This document shows positions 16,863-27,085 of a stretch of DNA of 64,000 bases, in pieces. Source of the DNA: Cymbidium sinense (lineage: Eukaryota; Streptophyta; Magnoliopsida; Asparagales; Orchidaceae); the NCBI GenBank assembly GCA_021442155.1, contig CM038228.1:16834608-16898607 (forward strand), in the 5' to 3' direction. The position numbers and the translations under genes were made by a program. Every line of letters starts with the position of its first letter. The stretch's first letter is position 1. The notes under the pieces were generated by a model. The model was not told where the DNA came from. It did no database searches and worked only from the letters and a program-made list of their open reading frames with translations.

Positions 16863-17068
16863 ATTCTCCACGCTTGATAGATCGCTTAAGAGGAAGAAGG
16901 CGACCACATCATCGTAAGGATAAGGATAGTTTGAAGGATCCAATCAAGAGACGTCAAAGGGTGTTTCAACGCAAGGCTCAAGGCTTATTGGGAGAAATCC
17001 AAAAAAATCCACAAGTACTTATCCTACTTGCCTCGATGTTGCTATTACTTATAGTTCTAAATATTTAA
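16814..17068 (+). CDS. Small open frame: transposase scrap joined to a basic, membrane-anchored tail of unknown origin
   Basis: An 84-codon frame begins at the second of two adjacent ATGs. Residues 2-15 (SRVEFDCFGDVISG) are the beginning of the MULE transposase domain. The rest does not continue that domain: it is very basic (RLRGRRRPHHRKDKD, KRRQRVFQRKAQ), then QKNPQVLILLASMLLLLIVL, a single hydrophobic C-terminal segment of about 18 residues, then the stop. It therefore looks like a deletion or recombination junction between transposase sequence and another reading frame that could encode a tail-anchored protein. I do not recognise the second half. Expression is unproven, and it could equally be a chance frame in a dead element. 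Confidence 0.35.
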   Translation: MMSRVEFDCFGDVISGNSPRLIDRLRGRRRPHHRKDKDSLKDPIKRRQRVFQRKAQGLLGEIQKNPQVLILLASMLLLLIVLNI

Positions 17069-18974
17069 TTCATTATATTTTCTTGTCTTAGAAACAAAAG
17101 TGAAGTCAGAGTGTCGTAGAACGGATGCGCCACCGCTGACTCCACTGCTATGCCCGTTTTCACAGTAAGCTAGAATATTGCATATTGACGCCAAACATTC
17201 ATCCATTACTAAGATGTTGTACCATTACTACGATGTTGTACCACGAATTCAATTCGACCTCACAATCAACCAACATGTCAAGGGTACACTAAGCTCATGA
17301 TGGATATTATTACGACGGCATTTTGATGCATGATATTATCCAAGAAGGCATTTTTTTAATTTCATTTTGCTCGTCATAATCCTTGTATTTTTTTTCGTCA
17401 TTTCATAACTTCAAGAAATTCTTATTTTCACTTTTAATCCTACCATTTTTGTAAGTGCAACGTAATTTTTCCTTAATGTCTTCTCAAATTTTTGTTGTTT
17501 TAAGTCTAGAACCATTTGGTGAAGAATTGTTTAACTCTATAGCATGAGGTTTAATATTTGATTTTTTGTAGGTCTAGTGTCATGCCTCCTTTTTTCTTCA
17601 GAATGATTTTATGGTTGCTTTGTTCTCTTAAATTGGCATTAGATTCTTAAAGTTAAATAACAAACCAATATGTCATTTTTCTTGAAGGATGTGTCCAAAT
17701 TTCTGTTTTATGAAATAAGTCATGATCTCCAAAAAAAAGGAGAGAAAAAATTGAGATTGTTCCAAGTTAATTTATGAATCTCAGTTTGATTCAATCAATC
17801 ACAATGATTTAGATTTCATCAATCTAATGATTTATGATCTTGTTTAAACCACTTCCTTTGATTTTTGCGAGTTTAATGAGAAGTTACTATCATCTTCCAA
17901 CTATACACAACTCTAGACAATCGTTTTATATCTCGCATATTTGTTTTTTTTATGTTGCATATTGGTAGATTCTAAATTATTGTAATCCCTTCTTATTAGT
18001 TAAGTTTATCTATACAAAGATTGTAATGATTCAGACTTTTGGGAGATATGTTGCTTGAACGGTCAAATTCTCATGTAATGACTAGATATGTTGCTTGAAC
18101 GATCAAATTCTCATGCGTTGATTACATTTACCTATCTAATTCCTCATCCTCTCAGTGTTTTCTGCTCTTCCATTGAGTTCTTCAAATGCTATCATTCAAA
18201 ACTAACCTTGTCGCCTTTTTTTATGTGAGACTAAATTTTACATGCAATTACATGCATGTCACAATTCTCATTCATTTACATATCCAACTCAAAATATTAA
18301 TATTTATATAAGTAACATGAAATCTTTAATATTACATCATTAGATATCATCATCATTATCTTTTAAAATAAAATACATTATTTTATACATGAAAAAAATG
18401 CTATATTAGAAAAGAATTGTATTCTATGTATGTAATATTTAGATAGAATTGATTTTCTCAAAAGAATATTGTATGTTTTTTTTTAAACATATTTTCTCAC
18501 AACCGATGAATTTATTTCTATGCTGGATAAAAGCGTAAGCATCCAACTAGATGCATTTCATGTATTTAAGGTTATTTTTTGCCTCCGATTTGATTATAAA
18601 AATACTATTTACCATTTCTCTCATATGGAACATATATTAAATGGTTAAAACATATATTCAATTAAATTCTAATAAGAAATACCATAACCATGTATTTGAA
18701 AACACAACTTCACGTAACAAAAATATCATACTAAAGCATTTAACCAAATGTACATACAAAAAACAAACAAAAAGAAGAGAAATTGGCCATATGATTGATA
18801 TAAAGGCATTGTAGATGAGCACAATATTCAATTCGATATGTATTCAATAAGAACCATAAAATTAATAAATATTTAGTTTAAACATTTACTATCATCAAGA
18901 CTAACTTTTAAAAATAAAATATCTTTTAAATATAAGAAAGTATTGGAGAAATAAATCTTTAATTTGCATAAAAA
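17069..18974. other. AT-rich interior of the MULE, no coding homology seen
   Basis: No further transposase motif (SWIM finger, catalytic D/E) was recognised. A 40-bp direct duplication lies at 18045-18115. The segment may represent a non-homologous replacement of the transposase C-terminal part. Confidence 0.5.
18045..18115 (+). repeat. Two direct copies of a ~31-bp block, 40-bp period
   Basis: GATATGTTGCTTGAACG is followed by TCAAATTCTCATG at 18045 and again at 18085, with one base differing between copies. Confidence 0.85.
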
Positions 18975-19250
18975 TTGTCTATTAAATTTGCATAGACAAA
19001 GTGCGTGAGGTAGAGGCACAGAGTACAGAAGTGTGTAGAGGTACAGATATGGAGATAGAGTACAGTGGGTACAGTGCAGGGAGTGAGTAAGTGAGTGCAC
19101 AGAGGTACAGAGGCATGTAGTACAGAGGTACATAGGTACAGAGGAATGCATACCGAAATCCTAAAATTCTGAACACCACCTTATTATTTTGGGATTTAGT
19201 TACCATATTCAACAACCAGAAAGTGAAACAAAACCCACGAGAGTACAAAT
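18975..19250 (-). repeat. Right internal inverted arm with GTACAGAGG minisatellite
   Basis: The reverse complement of the 15628-15990 arm. About 140 bp (19010-19150) are degenerate GTACAGAGG / GTACAGTG units, next to TGGGATTTAGTTACCAT, which matches the left arm. Confidence 0.6.
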
Positions 19251-20120
19251 ACCGTGAATCTCCAAAAAATCATCGAGAGCCCAAATTTCATTCCAAAAGA
19301 GAATTAATAACAAATAAAAGAAATCAGATAAGGGTTAAATTTAAATAACAACATCAAGAACATATATATAATCAGTGGACTTAGGACTAATTAGCATTTA
19401 TCAAAACACCCTACGAGAGATAGAGCTCCACGTTGGTAAACGCCGCCATCTAATGGAGGAAGGGTCAAGGATGAGAGCCACAAAACAATGGAGACACCCA
19501 ATCCATTTCCCACAAAAATATATAAAAACTTCGAATATGATTGAAGGAAGAAATTCAGACCAGAACCCAATTAGCTCAAGATACCAGCCTCAATAACCAA
19601 ATCTCCACAAGGGAAGAAAACCAACAGAACCTGAATCGACAGATCCTCGGTTGCAACCACTTAACAACTATGGAGGAGCTCATAAATCGCAAAAAGAGAA
19701 TATAAAATTTCATAAGAAACTTAGTCTCATCATAGTCAGTATCACCGAAACCACCAACCAGTGCCAAAAACTAGATTTGAAACATCATAGGCAAGCAAAA
19801 GCTGGAGGCTCGGCAACCATCAAACGACATGAGTAGGAAGAGCTCCACAAAAACATACCAAAAAAAAAACTGAAAAAAATCGCCTATACCAAAAGCAACC
19901 TCAAAATGCAAATGAACATGCCTAAACAATGGCGAGAGAACAACAATTATCCCTACATAAATCCAATCAAATAACAAAGCTTTTATCCCTACCTAAACTG
20001 AATGATGAGAACAACTCAAGCATCCAAATTTTATTTAAGTGTTTTTTGAGGCCAAGCAAAAAATTGCATAAACAAAGTCCTAAATCTATTCATTTTTTTT
20101 GTCCCCTTGTTTAGAGCCCG
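19251..20120. other. MULE interior between the internal arm and the Ulp1 relic
   Basis: Mixed-composition DNA with several unrelated short frames on both strands. No family resemblance was recognised. Confidence 0.45.
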
Positions 20121-21730
20121 TTAATTGTTGGCTTCGATAGTCGCCTCCATGTATTTGTAAATGAACATGCCGCAGTCGACACTGTTAGACTGGACTGGCA
20201 ACCCGCTCACCGTTTCAACTGGCCATTTTACTCTTGTCACAAAATAATGGCCGATATCCTGAGCCAGGAATTTAATCTGCACAGGAAGATGGATAAGGTA
20301 TTAGTGTGATCCCCAGGAGAACCCCCAAGAAGAGTGCATACCATTTCCGGCAGAATGGCTTTATGTGTCGGTTTTGGCAATGAGTCGTAAAATGACCACA
20401 CGCCAAGCTTGATATTACCGACAAGAAGTGTCCGGTCGATTATGGATAATGGGAGTAAGAGCAGCCACTCGATGCACTATCTCAGTGACATGTCGGATAT
20501 ACATCTTGCTTTCTTTTAGCAAGCCATTGCATAATCGTAAGGATGCAGATAACATCTATAAGACACGACATACGTGAATATCAAGAATGAATTGCGAACC
20601 AATTTTGGAGGAGTAACTCACCCAATGTAAGCATGAAATGTAAAGGAATGGGACATACAATCTCGCACGGAGTACTTTCGCCAATAGATATGTGAACGAT
20701 CGACGCGTGCATTTGACGATATCGATCCATCAAGAATCAACCGCTCTCACGAAATAATAATATTTCAAAGCACCGTATCTCCCCGCATTATGTATAGAAG
20801 TACTTAGAATGATATGACATTTGAATCGCGGTGAAAAGGAGGAAGATGACGGTGACTTACTTGTCCCGGAATCGACAAGACCGGCCTATGAGTTGGAGAC
20901 GGCCGGTGAGGCCATCTCTCGGATGGGAAGTCCACGAGCCTCGGGTCAGCGTAATATAATTATTAGGCTAAAATTAATTGGTAAAAGCTATATCGATTGT
21001 CATCTAGCAGAATCGAACTTCGCTACCTGACCGGTGCTCCTCCACAACTACGATAGCCTTTGATGGCTCATCAGAGGAAATCAGCTCGCCGACGCCAGCC
21101 TGCGAATTCAGAAGGGTGAAACCGAACAATCAAGTCATCTATTGTATCACATTATTCATGAAATTAACGTAATACCTGCGCCGCCGGCTGCTCAGGTGGG
21201 GTGGAGGGCAGATCAGAACAGCCACTCTTAGCCCGTGGCTGTGTAACCCTAAACGGAGAGAACATAGCTTTCCTCTTCCTCGTCTGCCGTGCCTTCACCC
21301 GACGCAAGGTGCCAAGGGGATGATAGGTTGGATGCTCGGGAGCCTCCCCTTTGCCGCCTGACGGAGCTTCTCCGCACAAGACTCCACCGAGGGGCTTCCA
21401 TTATGAAGGTCTCCTCGAGAAGATACCCCGTGGTCTCCTCAGCAGCCTTCCACTGGGGATGGAAGCACTCTTCAAAAAGGGTACACCTATAGCGAACTGC
21501 ATGAATGCCATCCAGCCTCTCCACCGCCGCATGGTGGATGCCACCCCTCAACTCCTCAAACCCGCAAATAACCTATCTACCGCAGATCCTTCCGATTGGG
21601 GTAGTAGCAGGGCAAGCTGAACACCGCTTGGGGAATATGGGAGAGATATACGGGAATCATAGGAGCAAAGAATGGTTGGACCGCGGATGGGGTCGATGTC
21701 GAAGTCAGATGGGGATGAGAGGATGATTCA
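20121..21730 (-). pseudogene. Ulp1-like (C48) cysteine protease gene, decayed, transposon-borne
   Basis: Read on the minus strand, the last exon (20121-20276) contains LPVQSNSVDCGMFIYKYME, then the stop. This carries the active-site Gln and Cys (Cys codon 20172-20174) of Ulp1/SENP SUMO proteases. Upstream, VGNIKLGVWSFYDSLP holds the conserved Asp region (20375-20392). The His-Trp motif that should precede it is disrupted near 20405-20420, where a frame change separates HN from TLLVGN. Two short introns fit GT-AG: 20277-20341 (65 bp) and 21100-21175 (76 bp). The exon before the latter ends in RKAMFSPFRVTQPRAKSG...PEQPAAQ; sequence up to about 21730 has coding-like GC content but broken frames. 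Ulp1 enzymes process SUMO and remove it from nuclear proteins; transposon-borne copies may counter host silencing, which is a hypothesis. The broken His region argues that this copy is inactive. Confidence 0.78.
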
Positions 21731-22639
21731 ATGAGCGTGTCTCCTCTCGATAAGTCCTCGAGTGCGGGTGTTAATCCAAAGATAGATATGACGACAAACA
21801 ACATGTAAATGCATTACTACAGAAATGAACGAACATAACTGTCTGTGCACTCCTCTCCCAAATCGTCAAGGCAACATCTGCAAACTTTATTTTAGGCCAA
21901 CGCAACATACGTGGCTGTGCAGACGGAAATGGCCTAATGCTAATAATGTGCTCACCATCTACAACAAAAAAAAATTTATCGTTAAATTGCTCACATCAGT
22001 AAAAAACATAACCCCGAACATACCATAAGAAGAGGGACAAAGCCACTCATGTAGCCAGCTACCGTGTTCAGATCTTTCTTGTAATGCCATTGAATTGTGA
22101 CACTAAGAAGGCTAAATGGTCACCAATTGTACTCAACAAATTTCTCAATATTATCTAGTAATTAAACTAAGCTACTCTATAGTTGTGGTATGCAAAGAAC
22201 AAATTTGAAATAAGAAAATGTATGTACAACTGCAAACTGTGCCGCCACGCAAGAACGAGCTATCCGATTGCTCGAGCTTATTCTTATAATCGGCTGAACT
22301 ATACTATGACAATGGGGATTTCGCCATAAAACTTTCTCCCCTTTGTTTGGCATCCCCAAAGATCACGCCTACTTCATCCCGGTGAAAGAAATGCCGCCCA
22401 CCCAAGAAAAGGCTTGCTGATGTCCCAGAAGATAGATAGGCAAACCAGTCTGCCGCAGCCCGTTCCGACGAATTGGTTGTGAAGCCGCTTCAATATTTCC
22501 CACTAACTAGTGAAGCGGTAATATTATCAAATAATGCTCGATGGCACTACCGCATCTAGACGTTATCCTTTTGAGACATCGAACTTCAAAATAAAGTTAA
22601 GGTAATCGAATATTAGCGATAATGGATTGCATGCACCTT
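21731..22639. other. MULE interior upstream of the Ulp1 relic
   Basis: Moderately GC-rich patches (for example 22360-22500, readable on the minus strand as ERAAADWFAYLSSG) suggest a further decayed exon of the minus-strand gene, but no domain is recognised. An imperfect inverted repeat (GAAGCCGCTTCAATATT ... TGAAGCGGTAATATT) lies at about 22480-22525. Confidence 0.4.
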
Positions 22640-23790
22640 AATATCGAGGGTACGAGGTACAAGGGGTGCAGGTACGTGAGGTTCTGAGAGTACATTTGCA
22701 AACAAGCATCTAAATTAGCTTCCAAACAACCTCTAAACTACTTCCACGATATAAAGAAACATTGTCTCAACAATGACCAAACAATCAAGAAAAATAACCC
22801 AAAATCGTCTCTAACATCGGGAGGGTACAGAGGTACAGAGGTACAGAGGTACGTGGGTACAGATTCATTTTCTCCACAGAACACACCCAAACCGACAAAC
22901 ACAACTTCCCGTTATGCATACGGATTCTAGCCATAGTATGCCCTCCAAACGGTAAAATGGACTAAAAAATATGCAAAATCTCAAGAAAGTATAGAGGTAG
23001 AGGTACAGAGGTTCTGAGAGTACATTTACAAACAAGCATCTAAATTAGCTTCCAAACAACCTCTAAACTACTTCCACAGTATAGCAGTAAACATTGTCTC
23101 AACAACCAGACCGAACAATCAAGAAAAAAAAGCCCAAAATCGCCTCTAACATCGAGGGTAGTGAGGTGAGGTACAGAGTGCAGTGTGGGTGCATTCATTT
23201 TCTCCATAACACACCCAAACCAAAAACACAACTTTTCCCGCTTATTCATAACGGATTCTAGCCATATGCCCTCCACGGTAAAAATGGACAAAAAAAATGC
23301 AAAATCTCAAGAAAGTATATAGTGAGGTACAGAGGGTTCTGAGAGTACATTTGCAAACAAGCATCTAAATTAGCTTCCAAACAACCTCTAAACTACTTCC
23401 ACGATAAGAAGAACATTGTCTCAACAACTGACAACAATCAAGAAAAATAGCCCAAAATCGCCTCTAACATCGAGGGACAGAGGTGAGGTATAGAGTGAGG
23501 TAGTGAGGTGAGGTACTGAGAGGTAAAGGTAGTATAGAGTTGAGGCAGTGAGGAGAGTACGATTCATTTTCTTCACAATACACCCAAACCGAAAAACACA
23601 ACTTCCCGCTTATTCAACGATTCTAGCCATAGTATGCCCTCCACGAAAAAAAAATGGACTAAAACGCAAAATCTCAAGAAAGTATGAGGGTACGGGTTTC
23701 TGGAGTACAGGCAGAATAATCAACAAAATAGCACAAAATTGTCTCTCTAATATCGAGGGTACATGAGGTGAGGTACAGCAGTGCATGCAG
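22640..23790. repeat. Tandem array, about 3.5 copies of a ~325-330-bp unit
   Basis: The marker GTTCTGAGAGTACATTT starts at 22681, 23011 and 23336, giving periods of 330 and 325 bp; a degraded fourth copy begins near 23695. Each unit contains a GTACAGAGG-type minisatellite, the blocks AACAAGCATCTAAATTAGC and ACAACCTCTAAACTACTTCC, ACATTGTCTCAACAA, GATTCATTTTCTCCAC, and CTAGCCATA.TATGCCCTCC. Copies differ by many small indels in the minisatellite portion. Subterminal position next to the right TIR fits a transposase-binding or spacer array, but no function is shown. Confidence 0.85.
22825..22851. repeat. Perfect GTACAGAGG x3 minisatellite core
   Basis: Three exact 9-base units in a row. Degenerate versions recur in every 325-bp unit and in the internal arms at 15834-15990 (reverse complement) and 19010-19150. 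Confidence 0.9.
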
Positions 23791-24092
23791 CCATATAATC
23801 AAAAAAAACGCCATAAAGAAACCTACAAACACTTACCGATGGATTGTAATGGACAAAGACAGAAAACCCTAAAATCTTTCAAGTTCAAGAATGACGTGGA
23901 AATACCTCGTAACCAACCGTAATACCTCAATTTGAAATTCGCTAAGCAAGCGCTGATCGAACGACAGGTGGCGACCGACAACGGAGCTCGAAATTCTCTC
24001 GCCGAAAGCCATCAGAGTATTAAAAGAATACCGAACGACGCAGATATTTTGTTCCCGAGATTTAAACGAGGTAAATCGGTCGGTCGTCGGGC

Positions 24093-24212
24093 CGGGCGCT
24101 AAACCGCAAAAAATAGCGCCGCTTTTTAGCACATCATTTTTTTTGCCGCTACTGCGCGTCGCATCGATTGGAGTCCGCGACGCAGTACGTGGACCGGACG
24201 TCATATTTTCCC
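24093..24212 (-). repeat. Right terminal inverted repeat of the MULE
   Basis: The reverse complement begins GGGAAAATATGACGTCCGG and stays alignable with the left TIR through GGTTTAGCGCCCG. It is CpG-rich. An open frame crossing it on the minus strand is a by-product of this composition. Confidence 0.85.
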
Positions 24213-24221
24213 CTTTCCAAA
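24213..24221. repeat. Right 9-bp target-site duplication of the MULE
   Basis: CTTTCCAAA, identical to 15176-15184. Confidence 0.9.
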
Positions 24222-24749
24222 CGTGGGGATATTCCTTGTGGTCTTATCGACTCGTCTCCTTCAAAAGATGACTACTATCACGGTTGTTCCTTCGAACCTC
24301 GCTTTCCTGAAATAATGGAACCTGTTCTTCCATCCGACCTCTAACCATTCTCCAAACACTGTAGGACATCAAATTGAAAACTGCTTCCAAAAATAGAACT
24401 CACCATGTTTTCACTTAGAAGTAGTAAAGATGGACACGATATGTTAATAGCTAATTCTAAGAAACCGTCGCAGTCGAAAATTCAAAACATCAAAATCCAT
24501 GAGGATGACTGTTCAAGCACTCTCCACCAACAAAAGTTCCATGCAAATAGTTCTTATCCTAAGCTAAGCAAATGCTTTCAAAGACAATTTAAAGAAATGC
24601 ATAAAACCAAAAGCTTGCACGAAATGACCTTTGCAACGCGACGAAAACCCGCAAACCGGAGACACGCCACACCATTATGTATCTATAAAAGCTAAGCGCT
24701 CTGTGCTGCAATTTATTGTAAGTTAGCTCTCTCCTCATTCTGTCACACA
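24222..24749 (+). promoter_or_regulatory. Upstream region of the lipase gene
   Basis: This is the whole interval between the MULE target duplication and the lipase ATG. Apart from the TATA box near its end, no element could be assigned. A 96-codon frame at 24405-24695 has no family resemblance and runs into the TATA box, so it is not annotated. Because the MULE stops here, its TIR forms the distal promoter environment of the gene. Confidence 0.5.
24683..24690 (+). promoter_or_regulatory. TATA box of the lipase gene
   Basis: CTATAAAA lies 60-67 bp before the ATG at 24750. Transcription would be expected to start near 24715, giving a 5' leader of about 35 bases. Confidence 0.65.
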
Positions 24750-26745
24750 ATGACGCCTCAGAACATCGCCGAGCGGTGGCGCGAACTGAACGGGAAGAAC
24801 AACTGGGAAGGGCTTTTGGATCCTCTGGACCCTGACCTCCGGCAAAACATCATCAACTACGGCGAGTTATCGCAGGCCGTCTACGACGCCTTCAACGACG
24901 ACGAGATGTCACGCTTCACCGGCGCACCGCGGTACACCCGCCATGACTTCTTCGAGAAGGTGTTTCTCAAGGCCGGTCGGGCATACAACCAGGGTGACGA
25001 AGTTCATCTACGCGACTGCGAGCGTTGAGCTACCGGGAGGGTTCATACTCAAGTCACTGACCAAGGATTGGAAGCTAAAGGAGTCGAACTGGATGGGCTA
25101 TGTGGCGGTGGCGACCGACGATGGGAAGGCGGCGTTAGGGCGGCGCGACGTCGTAGTGGCGTGGAGGGGGACGGTGAGGCCGCTTGAGTGGGTGGCTGAT
25201 TTTGAGTTCGTGTTGGCTCCGGCGGGTGATATTGTCGGGGCTACTCCGCGAGATGGTGGCAACGGCGGCGATAATGAGCCGAGAGTATATTTGGGATGGA
25301 AGTCCGTTTACACAACGGAGAATCCAAAGTCACCCTTCAATAAGACGTGCGCTAGAGAACAGGTGACCATCTCCCGACTGATTGATTAATGCTATAAGCA
25401 TCCTATAATTTGCTTTAAAGTTAAAATTATATTTTCAAAATTAATTAAATTCGTCAAATTAAATCTAAAAAAAAAAACCTTTTCTCTTATATCCAACAAT
25501 CGTGGAAATAATGATTTCATATTTTTTTCAACTGGTTTAATGTCTAGCAAACTGGTCTTACAAAAGAAAGATTTAATATTTTGATCATATTATAATTTAA
25601 TACTGACCCATCACACATAACAAACCTTATGTACTATTTTATTATTAGAATATGCTGAAATCATTCCTTCTTCTATTTTTTAACTAAGAAAATAATAATT
25701 TGAGATAACTAAGCTTGTTGCCTGCACGCAAATATATATTAGCAGTAGATGTTGACTTGTAAAAAATAATTTTAATTTTATTATAGGACTGATTTAATTC
25801 ATGTGAAAAACTTACAACATGCCAATATCGATTTGTTGTAAGAAAAAAATGTAGGATGGACTTTTCATAGAGAAATCTCAGCGCACAACAAGCAGCCATT
25901 GCATATATTTGCGGTCTACATACTAATTCACAATCTCTTTCTCTCTCTCTATATAGATATTAGGTGCATCATACAGTCCAAACAAGAAGAATCACATAGC
26001 ATCTCTTCTCTTCATCTCTAAATCTCTTCGCACGTAATATATTTCCTCCTATATATCGTTACATATATTACGAACATTATTCCTTCTCCAGGTCCTCAAG
26101 GAAGTCAGAAGGCTAATAGACCTGTACCAAGACGAGGAGGTGAGCATCACCATTACCGGCCACAGCCTCGGTGCAGCCCTCGCCACACTCACCTCCATAG
26201 ACATAGTCGCTCATGGAATCAACAAGCCGACTGGCCGTCCAGACGACCCAGCTCCAGTCGCCGTCATCGTCTTCGCTAGCCCTCATGTCGGCGATGCCGC
26301 CTTCAAGAAGGCATTCGACAACCTGGCGCCTGAGCTTAGGCTGTTGCGCATCACCAACAGCCCCGACTTAGTCCCCAAGTATCCCCTCCTAGGATACGTG
26401 GACATCGGCATCGAGCTCGTCATCGATGCGCAGAAGTCTATGTTTTTGAAGTCTCCTGGCGGTCCTGTGGGGTGGCATAGCCTGGAGGCATATATGCATG
26501 GGGTGGCAGGAACGCAGGGGAGTAAAGGAGGATTCAAGTTGGTTGTGGACAGAGACATAGCTCTGCTTAACAAGTATATGGATGCTGTGAAGGACGAGTA
26601 CATGATTCCGACTTCATGGTGGGTAGAGAAGAACAAGGGGATGGTTCAGGGTGAAGATGGGCACTGGAGATTGGAGGACCATGAAGAAGATGACGATGAT
26701 GTCTTTATAGAAGAGTTGTTACAGGAAATGTGTGAAGAAGAATAA
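24750..26745 (+). CDS. Class II phospholipase A1 (DAD1-like acylhydrolase), two exons, one frame disruption in exon 1
   Basis: Exon 1 is 24750-25362 and exon 2 is 26092-26745, joined in phase 0 across a GT-AG intron; the product would be about 421 residues, normal for the family. These enzymes hydrolyse the sn-1 acyl ester of phospholipids and galactolipids; class II members lack a transit peptide and none is seen here. Exon 1 begins with [20 protein letters not shown] and later holds [20 protein letters not shown] and VVVAWRGT. Exon 2 carries the nucleophile elbow GHSLGAALA (Ser about 229), SPDLVPKYP (Asp about 296) and [11 protein letters not shown] (His about 333), so the Ser-Asp-His triad is intact, then [20 protein letters not shown] and an acidic tail. 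The frame shifts near 24993 (a GGG run): before it the frame reads KAGRAYNQ, after it VTKFIYATA. One extra base explains this; as written the protein would stop at 25026. An assembly error or a recent null allele are both possible, since the rest shows no decay. Confidence 0.9.
25363..26091 (+). other. Intron of the lipase gene (729 bp)
   Basis: The donor is CAG|GTGACC and the acceptor TTCTCCAG|GTC. It is AT-rich with a pyrimidine tract (CTCTTTCTCTCTCTC at about 25934), in sharp contrast to the GC-rich exons. Splicing here restores the family sequence [20 protein letters not shown] exactly. Confidence 0.88.
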
Positions 26746-26825
26746 ATGTGATTGGTCACCAACTTGCAGAAATCACAGACACTAAAACCGCAAAGCTCAA
26801 AAGAAATATAAGAATGGTTAAATTG

Positions 26826-26831
26826 AATAAA
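26826..26831 (+). promoter_or_regulatory. Possible polyadenylation signal of the lipase gene
   Basis: AATAAA lies 81 bp after the stop codon. Another AATAAA overlaps the stop codon itself; the downstream one is the better placed. Confidence 0.45.
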
Positions 26832-27085
26832 TACAGCAGTCTATTGCCTTATTCTGTTTGTTAATAAGTGATTTGTTGTTAAAGATACAAAATATGACCG
26901 TCCTTAAGTGAAATCGACATGGTAATTCATTATTTACAGTAGATTTTTGAATTAACTCGTCCAATATAAATCATGTTCCCTATAGACTAGCTCAATTGAG
27001 CATTAATCTCCTGATTTTTTAAAATGTGATAAAAGGAAAGGGCATTGGGGTACAATTAAAAAATCATCAACTATTGAAAATTGTT
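26832..27085. other. Spacer between the lipase gene and the copia element
   Basis: AT-rich DNA with no feature recognised. Confidence 0.5.

Larger units (their letters stand above)
15185..24212. mobile_element. 9,028-bp Mutator-like transposable element carrying FAR1-transposase and Ulp1 relics
   Basis: The ends are GGGAAAATATTACGTCCGG on the left and its near-perfect reverse complement on the right (18 of 19 bases agree). Similarity continues for about 120-127 bp, and the identical 9-mer CTTTCCAAA flanks both ends, so the element is delimited to the base. The left half carries a decayed FAR1/MULE transposase on the plus strand (about 16191-16862); the right half carries a decayed Ulp1-like protease on the minus strand (20121-21730). 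Both outer parts contain minisatellite-like GTACAGAGG/CCTCTGTAC tracts. Known MULEs of the Kaonashi (Arabidopsis) and CUMULE (melon) type also carry Ulp1-like genes; membership in that group is inferred from gene content. Perfect target duplications but broken genes suggest an insertion by trans-mobilisation or a moderately old copy. It lies about 530 bp upstream of the lipase start codon. Confidence 0.88.

Noticed and set aside
23869..24204. 111-codon frame on the minus strand at the right end of the MULE
   Set aside because: It lies across the TIR; its composition reflects CpG-rich TIR sequence and it has no family resemblance.
24405..24695. 96-codon frame just upstream of the lipase gene
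   Set aside because: It overlaps the TATA box and has no recognisable domain; it is probably promoter sequence that happens to be open.
26283..26636. 117-codon frame antisense to lipase exon 2
   Set aside because: Shadow frame of a GC-rich coding exon.
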